Positions 44,291 through 51,774 of a DNA stretch of 60,163 nt are shown here, one piece after another. Position 1 is the stretch's first letter. Each line of letters opens with the position of its first letter. The position numbers and the translations under genes were made by a program. The DNA is taken from NCBI GenBank assembly GCA_964633205.1, contig CAZWFN010000021.1, positions 1 to 60,163 of the forward strand, read 5' to 3'. The notes below the pieces were generated by a model. It was not told where the DNA came from, did not search any database, and saw only the letters and a list, made by a program, of their open reading frames with translations. Source of the stretch: CAYVQE01 sp964633205. GTDB taxonomy: Bacteria; Myxococcota; B64-G9.

Positions 44291-45778
44291 TCAGGGCTGC
44301 ATGGGCCGGGTGAGCTGCTCGAGCAGCCCGTCCACCGGCTGCAGCTCCAGCTCGGCATAGGCGCCGAGCTTGCGCTCGAGCTCGGCGCGGGAGTCGAGCT
44401 GCAGATCGGGCCGCTCGAACGCGGCCCCGTCCGGCAGCCGGCTGAGCAGGCCCCAGGCGTCGCTGTAGTCGAACACCTCGCTGAACAGCGGATCGGGCAC
44501 CTTCTTGAAGGTCCACAGCGACCAGCTGTAGCCGGCAGCCTCGTACCAGTCGACCATCACCCCGGCCGCTTCATGGGCCCAGGGCGCGTCGTAACGGGTG
44601 GAAAACGAGCCGATGTAGTAGGGTACGTCGTGGTCGGCCTGGGCCGCGGCGAAGACCGGGCGGTAGATCTGGTCGATCAGCTCGCGGTACTCGTCGACCG
44701 TGTCCGGACCGGACTCGAACAGGTGGGTCGAGTAGATCACCTGCTGCCAGCCGTACTCGGCCGGGTCGGGCAGGCTGGACATGGAGCGGAAGCCGTCGTG
44801 GATGACCAGCAGATGGTCGTCACCGCGGGCCCGGATGGCCTGGACCAGCCGGTCGTACATCTCGTCGCGGGCCGCGGCGCTGGGCGCGCCGTAGGGCTCG
44901 GCCAGCAGGCTGTAGGCGGCCACCGCGTCGCGCTCGCGGTAGCGATCGCTGAGCGCCTGCCACAGCTCGATGGTCAGCTGCTGGAAGCGCGGCTCGGTGT
45001 ACAAGCGGGCCTCACCGGCATAGGTGTTCTGGCCGCCCGGCGCCTCCTGGATGTCGATCACGGCGTAGACTCCGTGCGCGGCGCACCAGTCGATCAGATC
45101 GTCGAGCCGCTCGAGGGCGCGTTCGTTGAGGTCGAGCTGCTGGATGTCGCTCAGGTCCGAACCGGAGGTCAGGCTGCGGTAGCCCATGGGCACGCGCACC
45201 ACGTTGAAGCCCTGCGCGGCCAGCCAGGCGATGTCGGCCTCGCGGATCCAGGCGCCCAGAAAGGTATCCAGCAGCGCGTCGCGGCCATCGGTGCCGAAGC
45301 GCTGCTCCAGCCGCAGCCGCAGCGGCAGCTCGGAGTCGTCGCAGGTGGACTCGAACTGGGCCAGCTGGGCCATGAAGTCGTCGGCCGTCTGGGCGTCGAC
45401 CCGCTCGCGCAGCGCGGCCTCGAACGCATCCAGCCACTGCTGGCTGTCGGAGACGCAGGTGGCGAAGCCGCTCTCGAGCACCTCGGCCTGGCGCATGGCC
45501 GCCACCACCTCGGCGGCCAGATCGCATTTCTGGGCCTCGTGGTGGATGCGCGCCGGCCAGTCGTAGCCGACCAGGGTGATCCAGGTCTCGTGGAACAACC
45601 AGCCGCCCAGGTTGACCCCCCGCAGCCGCACCTCGCGGCCGGCGGCATCCACGATGCGCGTGCCCTCGGCGTGCAGGCGCAACAAGCCCTCCCCATCCCC
45701 ACCGCCGTCGCCACAGCCCAGCGGCGGACCGGCCATCGCGACCAGCAAGCCCACAACTCCGAGACCGGTCGAGCGCAT
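44291..45778 (-). CDS. GH5-like glycoside hydrolase lipoprotein with altered catalytic motifs
   Basis: 495 residues. Signal peptide with lipobox-like GPPLGC (Cys22). The fold signature is clear: RLRGVNLGGWLFHE (exo-glucanase-like GH5), FNVVRVPMGYRSL, VIDIQEAPGG and YSLLAEPYG, which stands where GH5 has NEP with the acid/base Glu (Glu kept, Asn replaced by Ala). The nucleophile motif, usually GEF, reads YIGSFSTRYD, with Ser for Glu. So catalysis by the standard retaining mechanism is doubtful, and a carbohydrate-binding or non-hydrolytic role is possible. AAGGAGG lies seven bases before ATG 45778. Confidence 0.8.
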   Translation of the reverse strand: MRSTGLGVVGLLVAMAGPPLGCGDGGGDGEGLLRLHAEGTRIVDAAGREVRLRGVNLGGWLFHETWITLVGYDWPARIHHEAQKCDLAAEVVAAMRQAEVLESGFATCVSDSQQWLDAFEAALRERVDAQTADDFMAQLAQFESTCDDSELPLRLRLEQRFGTDGRDALLDTFLGAWIREADIAWLAAQGFNVVRVPMGYRSLTSGSDLSDIQQLDLNERALERLDDLIDWCAAHGVYAVIDIQEAPGGQNTYAGEARLYTEPRFQQLTIELWQALSDRYRERDAVAAYSLLAEPYGAPSAAARDEMYDRLVQAIRARGDDHLLVIHDGFRSMSSLPDPAEYGWQQVIYSTHLFESGPDTVDEYRELIDQIYRPVFAAAQADHDVPYYIGSFSTRYDAPWAHEAAGVMVDWYEAAGYSWSLWTFKKVPDPLFSEVFDYSDAWGLLSRLPDGAAFERPDLQLDSRAELERKLGAYAELELQPVDGLLEQLTRPMQP

Positions 45779-45837
45779 GTCAAGCCTCCTTGCAGCCGGG
45801 GTACAGACCCGGCTTCACAGCTCGAGGATTCTCGAAA

Positions 45838-45867
45838 TGATTAGCACGAGCCCTGGATTTCGGGCAA
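45838..45867 (-). promoter_or_regulatory. Candidate promoter of the GH5-like gene
   Basis: On the minus strand TTGCCC (45867-45862), 18-bp spacer, TAATCA (45843-45838), then the leader with AAGGAGG. Inferred and weak. Confidence 0.35.
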
Positions 45868-45930
45868 GCACTGAGCTTCTAGGTGGAAAAGTTATTATAT
45901 TCAAGTGTGTTGTGCACAGGGGTCGATAGG

Positions 45931-45964
45931 CAGCGGCTGCCAACTGGCAAGCGCTGACAATTTT
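45931..45964 (+). repeat. 34-bp repeat, copy A, flanking the antiporter region
   Basis: Matches 47765-47798 in the same orientation at 29 of 34 positions by eye. It includes the inverted repeat TGCCA-AC-TGGCA. Copy B lies at the end of an IS91-type transposase fragment, so both are probably ends of decayed elements. Confidence 0.6.
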
Positions 45965-45991
45965 CGAGTCGAGCGGTTCACGCCAGCAGAG

Positions 45992-46035
45992 CCGTTTTCA
46001 GCAGATGTTTCTACCAGGCGCTCCGCTGAAAACGG
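45992..46035. repeat. 11-bp inverted repeat (hairpin)
   Basis: CCGTTTTCAGC (45992-46002) pairs perfectly with GCTGAAAACGG (46025-46035) around a 22-nt loop, next to repeat copy A. It could be the terminal hairpin of a rolling-circle (IS91-type) element or a transcription terminator remnant. Confidence 0.6.
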
Positions 46036-46063
46036 TGTCCGCTGGCCGGTATCTCATCCCGCC

Positions 46064-46174
46064 GCCACGGGCCAGCCCGAAGAAGTCGCCAACGTGGTCG
46101 CCTTGCTCGCCTCGGATCTTTCCCGCCACGTCACCGGCCAGGTGGTCAACGCCGACGGCGGCCAGTTGATGTAA
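46064..46174 (+). pseudogene. C-terminal fragment of a short-chain dehydrogenase/reductase (FabG-like)
   Basis: The reading frame gives TGQPEEVANVVALLASDLS then RHVTGQVVNADGGQLM, the invariant C-terminus of SDR/FabG-type reductases. The Rossmann fold, the active-site Tyr-x-x-x-Lys and everything before are absent; upstream sequence in the same frame is unrelated. It is a remnant joined to element-like sequence, ending eight bases before the convergent antiporter gene. Confidence 0.8.
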
Positions 46175-46182
46175 GCGAGCGC

Positions 46183-47415
46183 TCAGCTTTTCTTGCGCAG
46201 CAGGATCAAGCGCAGGGCGATGGGCGTCAGCAGGGTCGTGACCACGGCCATGATGACGACTGCGGAAAACAGGTTGTGCACGATCGGGTGTTCCCCGTCC
46301 GGCACCTCGAACAGCCCGGCCTGCAGCGCGATATCGGCGATGATCAACTCTACCGCGCCGCGTGCGCTCATGCCGGACCCGACCAGCAATGCGTCCCGCT
46401 TCGACAGCCCGACCAGCAAGGCCGGCACGCCGGCCCCGACCAGCTTGGTCGCGAATGCGATGACGACCAGCAAGACCAGGAAGCCGGGGATGGCCACGAA
46501 GGCCTGGCTGGACAGGTGCAGCCCGATGGACGCGAAAAACACCGGGGCCAGGAAGCCGGTGGTCAATCCGCTGACCTGTTTCTGGGCGCGTTCGAAGGCC
46601 GACGGATTGTGCATGGTCTCGCGGGTGAAGAACAGCCCCGCGGCGAAGGCCCCCAGGACGAAGTGAATCCCCAGGTGTTCGGCCAGGACCGCGAAGCCGA
46701 AGGCGACGATCAGGAAGACGCTGAATTCGAACTCCTGCAGGCGCGTCCGGTCGATCCACTTGGCGGCCTTGGGCAGCAGCAGCAGGCCGATGGCGCTGGT
46801 GACGGCGAAGAAGATGGCGATGTTGAGAAGGATCATCCCGATCCCCCCCCAGCCCGGCCACTCCCCGGTCTTGATCAACGACGTCAGCAAGGCCAACAAC
46901 ACCAGGCTCAGCACATCGTCGAAGATGGCCGCCGACACGATCACGCGACCGACCCGGCTGTTGAGCTTGTTCACGTCCATCAGCACCTTCACGGCCACCG
47001 GGATCGCGGTGATCGCCAAGGCCGTCCCCAGAAACAGCACCTGCGGCAGCCGGTGTGACGATTCCGGCAGCACACACCAGCCCAAGCCGACGCCGGCCGC
47101 CAAGGGCAGGACCATGCCACCGGCCGCCACCAGCAGGGCGCTGCCCGACGAATCGGCCAGCTTGCGTGGCCGCATCTCCAGGCCGCCCAGCAGCATCAAG
47201 AAGAAGACGCCCAGATCGGTGAGGGCGCGAAACACCTCATTCTCGGGCAGGTTCGCCAGCTCCGGCAGGCTGCCGGTGAACATCGGGGCGAGCATCCCCA
47301 GGACGATCCCCGCCACCAACTCGCCCACCAGGGCCGGCAGGTGGAGCCGCAGGGCCAACTCCCCAAAAACCCGCGTCACCACCAGCAGAATCAGCAAGAT
47401 GGAAAACAAGCCCAT
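46183..47415 (-). CDS. CPA2-family Na+(K+)/H+ antiporter
   Basis: 410 residues, about 12-13 membrane helices. Family motifs: LPALVGELVAGIVLGM at the N-terminus, FFLMLLGGLEMRP, ALAITAIPVAVKVLMD, IFDDVLSLVLLALL (the paired acidic residues of the ion-binding site), GAFAAGLFFT, SGMSARGAVELIIADIAL. It exchanges cations for protons at the inner membrane. No TrkA-N/RCK domain is attached. GAGGTGAAC lies before ATG 47415. The gene looks intact though its surroundings are decayed, so it may be a cargo gene of a former mobile element. Confidence 0.88.
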   Translation of the reverse strand: MGLFSILLILLVVTRVFGELALRLHLPALVGELVAGIVLGMLAPMFTGSLPELANLPENEVFRALTDLGVFFLMLLGGLEMRPRKLADSSGSALLVAAGGMVLPLAAGVGLGWCVLPESSHRLPQVLFLGTALAITAIPVAVKVLMDVNKLNSRVGRVIVSAAIFDDVLSLVLLALLTSLIKTGEWPGWGGIGMILLNIAIFFAVTSAIGLLLLPKAAKWIDRTRLQEFEFSVFLIVAFGFAVLAEHLGIHFVLGAFAAGLFFTRETMHNPSAFERAQKQVSGLTTGFLAPVFFASIGLHLSSQAFVAIPGFLVLLVVIAFATKLVGAGVPALLVGLSKRDALLVGSGMSARGAVELIIADIALQAGLFEVPDGEHPIVHNLFSAVVIMAVVTTLLTPIALRLILLRKKS

Positions 47416-47586
47416 GCGTTCACCTCGGTTCGGCGTGTTTGGCACGCGAGCATTCTGCCCCCGCCCCGAAAACGACCGAGCCCGCTGGGACTCATCTTGC
47501 GGTTTCCCCGATCAAGCGCGGCAGCAGGGCCGTCCGGCCGGAGTGACAGCAAGAAATATTCCGTCCCCCGTGATCGAAAATCCACT

Positions 47587-47781
47587 GTGATCCAGAACGA
47601 CTACGTCCTGGCTTGGCGGCCGCAGGGCTCGATTCGAGCCATCCAGGATGACTCGGTCTTCGCACGCGCGCGCTGCGCTGCCTGCAAGCACGACTTCGTC
47701 GTCCCGTTCTCATGCAAGACCCGCGGGTTATGCCCGTCGTGCAACACCCGGCGGATGGTGGAGACAGCGACTGCCAAGTGA
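47587..47781 (+). pseudogene. IS91-family transposase fragment (zinc-ribbon region)
   Basis: The frame reads SVFARARCAACKHDFVVPFSC then KTRGLCPSCNTRRMVETA, the zinc-binding N-terminal domain of IS91/IS801-type (Y2, rolling-circle) transposases. The nuclease part with the HUH motif and tyrosines is missing, and a stop follows at 47779-47781. Copy B of the 34-bp repeat overlaps the end. Confidence 0.75.
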
Positions 47782-47798
47782 CAAGCGCTGCCAATTTA
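47765..47798 (+). repeat. 34-bp repeat, copy B
   Basis: Direct counterpart of copy A (45931-45964), 29 of 34 positions equal by eye. It overlaps the last codons of the IS91-type fragment. The two copies bracket the SDR fragment and the antiporter gene. Confidence 0.6.
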
Positions 47799-47940
47799 CT
47801 CTTGTCCGGCGCCCGCCGACCCCATGGCCGCGGCGCTGGAGGCCACCGACTTTCTGCCCATGACCCATCGCGGCTCCGCCGCAACCAAAAAGGTCGGGCC
47901 GCGTTGGAGTTGATGCACCGATGTAGAGCCTCGACAACTT
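47799..47940. other. Gap between transposase fragment and DUF4041 remnant
   Basis: No gene, promoter or structured element that I can support; coding fragments here are short and unrecognised. Probably further decayed element sequence. Confidence 0.4.
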
Positions 47941-48580
47941 CTACGCAAATTGCGGAGAAGGTACGGACAGAGACTCTACTGGTGGCTCAACACCGTGCTG
48001 TCGCTGGACGTGGATCGCTGCTACGGCAGCCTGCAGACTTTTGATCAGGGCGAGGGTCTCTCGGTACTCCTGTGCCTCGGCCAGCGGCACCCGGAAGAAC
48101 TCCTTCACGCGATCCAGCGGCTCGAGCCGACGGGTCATGCCGATCTTGAAGACCTCGTTTCCGAAGGAACCGATGTTCGAAATCACGTAGACGTGCCCGG
48201 ACTTGGTCAGCTGCGCTCTTGAGACAGCCCGTTCCTTTTGCTCGTGTGCCTGGGCCAGCTGCTGCTCGAGGGCGGCAATCTGACTGTTGAGGGATTCGAG
48301 TTCCTCGCCTGTGGCAGCGGACATCTCTGCGCGCGCTTTTTCGAGAGCCTTGGTGAATCTCTTTTCTTCTGCCTCTGCCTCTTTATTTTTGGGCGTATTC
48401 GTGTGTCGGATGCAGCTCTTCGAGTTTCAGGCGCAGGTATTCGTGGGTGAGCTCGATCTGGTATACGGTGCCCAGCCTGTTGATGATCTCGAATGCCTTT
48501 TCGATTCGGGCTTCCATGCGGTCGACGTTGTTCCAGCGCACCTTCAGGACAGCCGCTATCCACTTCTCATATCCATCGAA
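47941..48580 (-). pseudogene. Decayed DUF4041/Mug113 (GIY-YIG-like) nuclease gene
   Basis: On the minus strand the start reads WIAAVLKVRWNNVDRM, then ARIEKAFEIINRLG and THEYLRLKLEEL: the DUF4041 domain. A stop and frame change occurs at about 48390, after which the second frame continues FTKALEKARAEM, a coiled coil, and SGHVYVISNIGSFGNEVFKI then GMTRRLEPLDRVKE, the Mug113/T5orf172 GIY-YIG-like nuclease. A deletion then joins DRVKE directly to FFRVPL, removing the middle of the nuclease domain. Another 40 or so residues are missing at the frameshift. Intact relatives with this architecture are membrane-associated anti-phage nucleases (SNIPE type). Only a remnant here. Confidence 0.82.
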
Positions 48581-48606
48581 AATGGACCGGCATTATATAC
48601 GGGTGC

Positions 48607-49341
48607 TCAAGGTGCATTTGCTGCTGGGGATTCGGTCTTCGGCTGCTGCTCGGCCCGCTCGACAAGCGGGCTGTCCGGGTATTCGGTGGCCAGCCGCTGG
48701 CGGCAGGTGCGCGCCCGGGTGGGCTGGCCCGCTTGCTCCAGCAGCAGCGCGGCGTTGTACAGCGACTCGGCGGCCCGGGCGCCGGCCGGGAAGCGCTGCA
48801 CCAGCTCCAGGTAACGCGCGGCCGCGGTGGCCGGGTCGCGGCGGGAGAGCTGCTCGGCCCGTTTGAAGGCCAGCTGCATGGCGATGCGTTCGAGTTCGCG
48901 GCGCAGCCGGGGGCTGTTGCGTCCCAGCTGGGCGTTGGTGGCCAGGTAGCGCTCCACCACCGGTGTCATGGCCGCGAAGTCCCGCTGCAGGTTGAGGCTG
49001 TCGAGCACCAAGCGGGCCGCCCGGACCGCCTCGGGCCGGTCGGGCCAGCCCGTGACCAGGGCGTCCAGCAGCGATACGGCCCGGTCGAAGCGCCCGCGTT
49101 CGTAGGCCAGCAGACCGGCCCGGCGCAACAGCCCGGGCGCCGCCGGATGCCGCGGGCAGTCCCGCCGCCAGGCCGCCACCCCGGCCAGGGCCGCTTTCAG
49201 CCCGGTCCGAGCGCCCGCCTGCGCTGCGGCCGCGTCCAGCCGGGCTTGCAGCGCGGCCGCCCGCTGCGCGCAATCCGCCGCCCGCCCGGCCGCGGGCAGG
49301 CCGAGCAGCACCAGCAGCATCGAGGTCAGCCGCAGCCGCAC
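48607..49341 (-). CDS. Secreted TPR-like repeat protein
   Basis: 244 residues with the GTG start at 49341, chosen because GGGAGGT lies five bases upstream and the sequence then begins with a clean signal peptide (RLRLTSMLLVLLGLPAAGRA, cleavage before ADC). The mature part is helical, Ala/Arg-rich, with TPR/Sel1-like units (LLAYERGRFDRAVSLLDALV; AARYLELVQRFPAGARAAESLYNAALLLEQ region). Resembles outer-membrane assembly or tol-pal-type TPR proteins but without other domains. An upstream in-frame ATG (49404) is less likely. Confidence 0.65.
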   Translation of the reverse strand: MRLRLTSMLLVLLGLPAAGRAADCAQRAAALQARLDAAAAQAGARTGLKAALAGVAAWRRDCPRHPAAPGLLRRAGLLAYERGRFDRAVSLLDALVTGWPDRPEAVRAARLVLDSLNLQRDFAAMTPVVERYLATNAQLGRNSPRLRRELERIAMQLAFKRAEQLSRRDPATAAARYLELVQRFPAGARAAESLYNAALLLEQAGQPTRARTCRQRLATEYPDSPLVERAEQQPKTESPAANAP

Positions 49342-49479
49342 GCACCACCTCCCGATCGCCATCGGCCCACACCATCCGAGCCAGTATCGCAACGACACCG
49401 GCAACGGGCAACATGTTCCCGCCCGCTGCGGCCGCCGGGATGAACAGGCCGACCGTGCCGGCCGTCAAAGCCGGCGTCC

Positions 49480-49510
49480 ATCTCCGGATTTCGGATTCCG
49501 GATCTCCGGA
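49480..49510 (+). promoter_or_regulatory. Candidate operator upstream of the ACP/radical-SAM cluster
   Basis: The 9-mer ATCTCCGGA occurs at 49480-49488 and 49502-49510, exactly 22 bp apart (two helical turns), with a third TCCGGA at 49497 between them and CTCCGGA again at 49545. The repeats lie immediately upstream of the -35. This is a likely binding site for a regulator of the cluster. Confidence 0.5.
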
Positions 49511-49511
49511 C

Positions 49512-49540
49512 TTGACACCCCGGCCGGGCTGGGGTGAAAC
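49512..49540 (+). promoter_or_regulatory. Candidate promoter of the ACP/radical-SAM cluster
   Basis: Consensus -35 TTGACA (49512-49517), 17-bp spacer, TGAAAC (49535-49540), a poor -10. The leader of about 35 bases includes AAGGAGG before GTG 49580. A weak -10 fits an activator-dependent promoter. Confidence 0.45.
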
Positions 49541-49579
49541 ATTCCTCCGGAGTGGATGAGCCCAAGGAGGAGGCCGCCG

Positions 49580-49828
49580 GTGGATGAGCAAGAGGCGTTC
49601 GACGTCGTGCGCGGCTACCTGGTCGAGCAGTTCGACGTGCCGGAAGACAAGATCGCCCTCGAGGTCAACCTGTTCGAGGACCTGGAGCTGGATTCGATCG
49701 ATGCGCTGGACATGGTGGGTCTGCTCGAGAGCCGCCTGAACATGCAGGTCGACGAGGAGGAGCTGCGCCAGATCCGGACCGTCGGCGACGTGGTCGATTT
49801 CGTGGTGCGCCAGGCCCAAGCGGCGTAA
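49580..49828 (+). CDS. Acyl carrier protein 1
   Basis: 82 residues from GTG 49580, with AAGGAGG nine bases before. The phosphopantetheine site is Ser39 in LELDSIDALDM. Helix 2 region and the acidic surface are normal for type II ACPs. As first gene of the cluster it is followed by a FabZ-like protein and a second carrier, which suggests dedicated carriers separate from primary fatty-acid synthesis. Confidence 0.92.
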   Translation: MDEQEAFDVVRGYLVEQFDVPEDKIALEVNLFEDLELDSIDALDMVGLLESRLNMQVDEEELRQIRTVGDVVDFVVRQAQAA

Positions 49829-49839
49829 CCGGGCAGGAA

Positions 49840-50238
49840 ATGAGCTGGTTGCCCGAGATGGACATCGCGCGCGAGGGCCCGGACGCGGCCTCGGCCCGGG
49901 TGCGCGTGGAGCCGGACTGGCCGTGGTTCGATGGCCATTTCCCGGGCCGGCCGCTGCTGCCCGGGCTGGGCATGCTGGCGCTGGTCAGCGCGCTGGCCGG
50001 TCGCGCCTTCGGGCCCGGGCCCTGGCGGGTGCGCCGGATCGACAAGTGTCGCTTCAAGGGTCTGGTGCGGCCCGGCGAGCAGCTCGAGATCGCGGTGTTC
50101 GCCGGTACGATCGAGGCCGAGCGCTTGCCGGTACGCTTCGAGCTGCTGCGCGAGGGCGAGCCGGTCGGGGCCGGCCGGCTGCAGCTGGGCCGGCCGGCGG
50201 CGGGGCAAAGCGGCGCCGCGGAATCTGAATTCGTTTGA
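49840..50238 (+). CDS. FabZ/ApeI-like hotdog-fold protein
   Basis: 132 residues. The conserved FDGHFPGRPLLPG segment carries His33, the catalytic histidine of 3-hydroxyacyl-ACP dehydratases. The acidic partner that FabZ has five residues after PG (VLIIEA) reads LGMLALV, so the Glu is replaced by Ala. It may be a thioesterase/dehydratase variant like ApeI or a non-catalytic acyl binder. Helix and strand pattern otherwise fits a single hotdog. Ends 64 bases before the second ACP. Confidence 0.82.
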   Translation: MSWLPEMDIAREGPDAASARVRVEPDWPWFDGHFPGRPLLPGLGMLALVSALAGRAFGPGPWRVRRIDKCRFKGLVRPGEQLEIAVFAGTIEAERLPVRFELLREGEPVGAGRLQLGRPAAGQSGAAESEFV

Positions 50239-50302
50239 CTATTCCAGCCCTTGGCGCCAGAAGCGGCCAAGGCGGGACGTCTGGAGCAAAGGGGAAGAAA
50301 TC

Positions 50303-50575
50303 GTGGAAGCGACAGCTGTCAAGAGTGAGCCGGAGCTGATCGAGAACCGGGTGGCCGAGATCATCATCGATGAGCTCAAGCTCGAAGACGTCTCCCCGGA
50401 GACCTTCGAGCGCGAGCTGGATCTGGTCGACGAACTGGGTATCGACAGCATGGATCTGACCGCCGTGGTGCTGGTGCTGCAGGACGAGTACGGCATCACC
50501 ATCGACGAGGACGACTACCCCGAACTCAAGAACCTGCGCCTGATCGCCGCCTACATCCGGCAGCGGCTCGACTGA
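50303..50575 (+). CDS. Acyl carrier protein 2
   Basis: 90 residues from GTG 50303 (AAGGGGAAG upstream). Phosphopantetheine site Ser49 in LGIDSMDLTAVV. It is more divergent than ACP 1 and has a longer N-terminus with many Glu residues. Two different carriers in one cluster recall aryl polyene clusters, where one carrier holds the starter and another the growing chain. Confidence 0.9.
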   Translation: MEATAVKSEPELIENRVAEIIIDELKLEDVSPETFERELDLVDELGIDSMDLTAVVLVLQDEYGITIDEDDYPELKNLRLIAAYIRQRLD

Positions 50576-50616
50576 GCCCGCCCGGATGGCGCCGGCCAGG
50601 GAAGGATCCTGATCGC

Positions 50617-51741
50617 ATGTCCGAACCGGCCCCGAATTCCGCCGCCGTGCTGCCGCTGCGCCCCGAGGGACCAGCGCAACCGGCTCGCCGGCGCTGGAAG
50701 TTCAGCGAGCTGTTGGCCGAGGCGCGCACCCGCGAGCGGTGGGAGAAGGTACGCCGGTACTTCTTCCTGCGCGAGTCCACCTATGACATGAGCAACCGCT
50801 GCAATTTGAAATGCGATGGTTGCTACTACTACGAAGGCGAGAAGCAGTTCGCCCACGAGAACCGCGACCCGGAGGCATGGCGGGCCCTGATGCGCGCCGA
50901 GCGCGAGCGCGGCATCACCTACGTGGTGCTGGCCGGGGCCGAGCCGGCTCTGGTGCCCGAGCTGCTGCAGGTCTGCCACGACGAGATGCCGTTGGGTTGC
51001 ATCGCCACCAATGGGCTGCGGCGCATCCCGGATGCGGTGGGCTACAAGCTGCACATCTCGGTCTGGGGCGACGACGAGACCAGCCGGCGCACCCGCCGGG
51101 CCAGCCACCTGCTCGAACGCCAGATGGACAACTACGCCGGCGATCCGCGGGCGGTGTTCGTCTACACCTACACCCGCGACAACATCGATCAGGCGGCCGG
51201 GGTGGTCGAGCGGCTGGCGCGCAAGGACTGCCGGGTGACCTTCAACATGTTCTCGGCTCCGGTGGGCTACAGCGGCCCGTTGCGCCACGACGCGCACTCG
51301 CTGCTGGCCAGCCGCCGCTCCATGCTCGCGCTGCTGCAGCGCTACCCGGACCACGTCCTGTTCTCGCCCTACTCGGCCGTGGCCCACACCCACCGGCACG
51401 GGCTGCACGCGCTGTACAAATGCGCCTACCCGCGGATGAACCCGTCGACCGCCCTGGGGCTGGGGCGCTCGTTTCGGCAGTACCGCACCGACCTGGGCTG
51501 GGACCGGGCAGCGGCCTGCTGCGTGCCGGATACCGACTGCGCCGATTGCCGCCACTACGCGGCCGGCTCGGCCGTGGTCACCGCCCGGCTGCATCGCCAC
51601 GCCACCGACCCCGCCCACCTGTGCGCCTGGTTGGACTATGTCGACACCTATCTGGCGGTCTGGGTGCTCGACTACCCCAAGGGCGCGAACCTGCAGCCGG
51701 AGCCGGTGGCTCCGCCCGGCTTCGGGCTGGAGCCGGCCTGA
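50617..51741 (+). CDS. Radical SAM enzyme 1
   Basis: 374 residues. The 4Fe-4S site is CNLKCDGCYYY (Cys62, Cys66, Cys69). The next SAM-contact motif, normally GGEP, reads LAGAEPALVP, slightly degenerate. C-terminal cysteines form CC-x5-C-x2-C (AACCVPDTDCADC), also found in enzyme 2, which suggests an auxiliary Fe-S cluster. Family-wide features: ISVWGDDETSRR and TYTRDNIDQAAGVVE. Radical SAM enzymes abstract hydrogen through a 5-deoxyadenosyl radical and can form C-C, cyclopropane or desaturation products; the substrate here is inferred to be an ACP- or CoA-bound chain. Confidence 0.88.
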   Translation: MSEPAPNSAAVLPLRPEGPAQPARRRWKFSELLAEARTRERWEKVRRYFFLRESTYDMSNRCNLKCDGCYYYEGEKQFAHENRDPEAWRALMRAERERGITYVVLAGAEPALVPELLQVCHDEMPLGCIATNGLRRIPDAVGYKLHISVWGDDETSRRTRRASHLLERQMDNYAGDPRAVFVYTYTRDNIDQAAGVVERLARKDCRVTFNMFSAPVGYSGPLRHDAHSLLASRRSMLALLQRYPDHVLFSPYSAVAHTHRHGLHALYKCAYPRMNPSTALGLGRSFRQYRTDLGWDRAAACCVPDTDCADCRHYAAGSAVVTARLHRHATDPAHLCAWLDYVDTYLAVWVLDYPKGANLQPEPVAPPGFGLEPA

Positions 51742-51774
51742 GCGGCCGCTTCGAACCCGGGCCCACGAGGAGCG

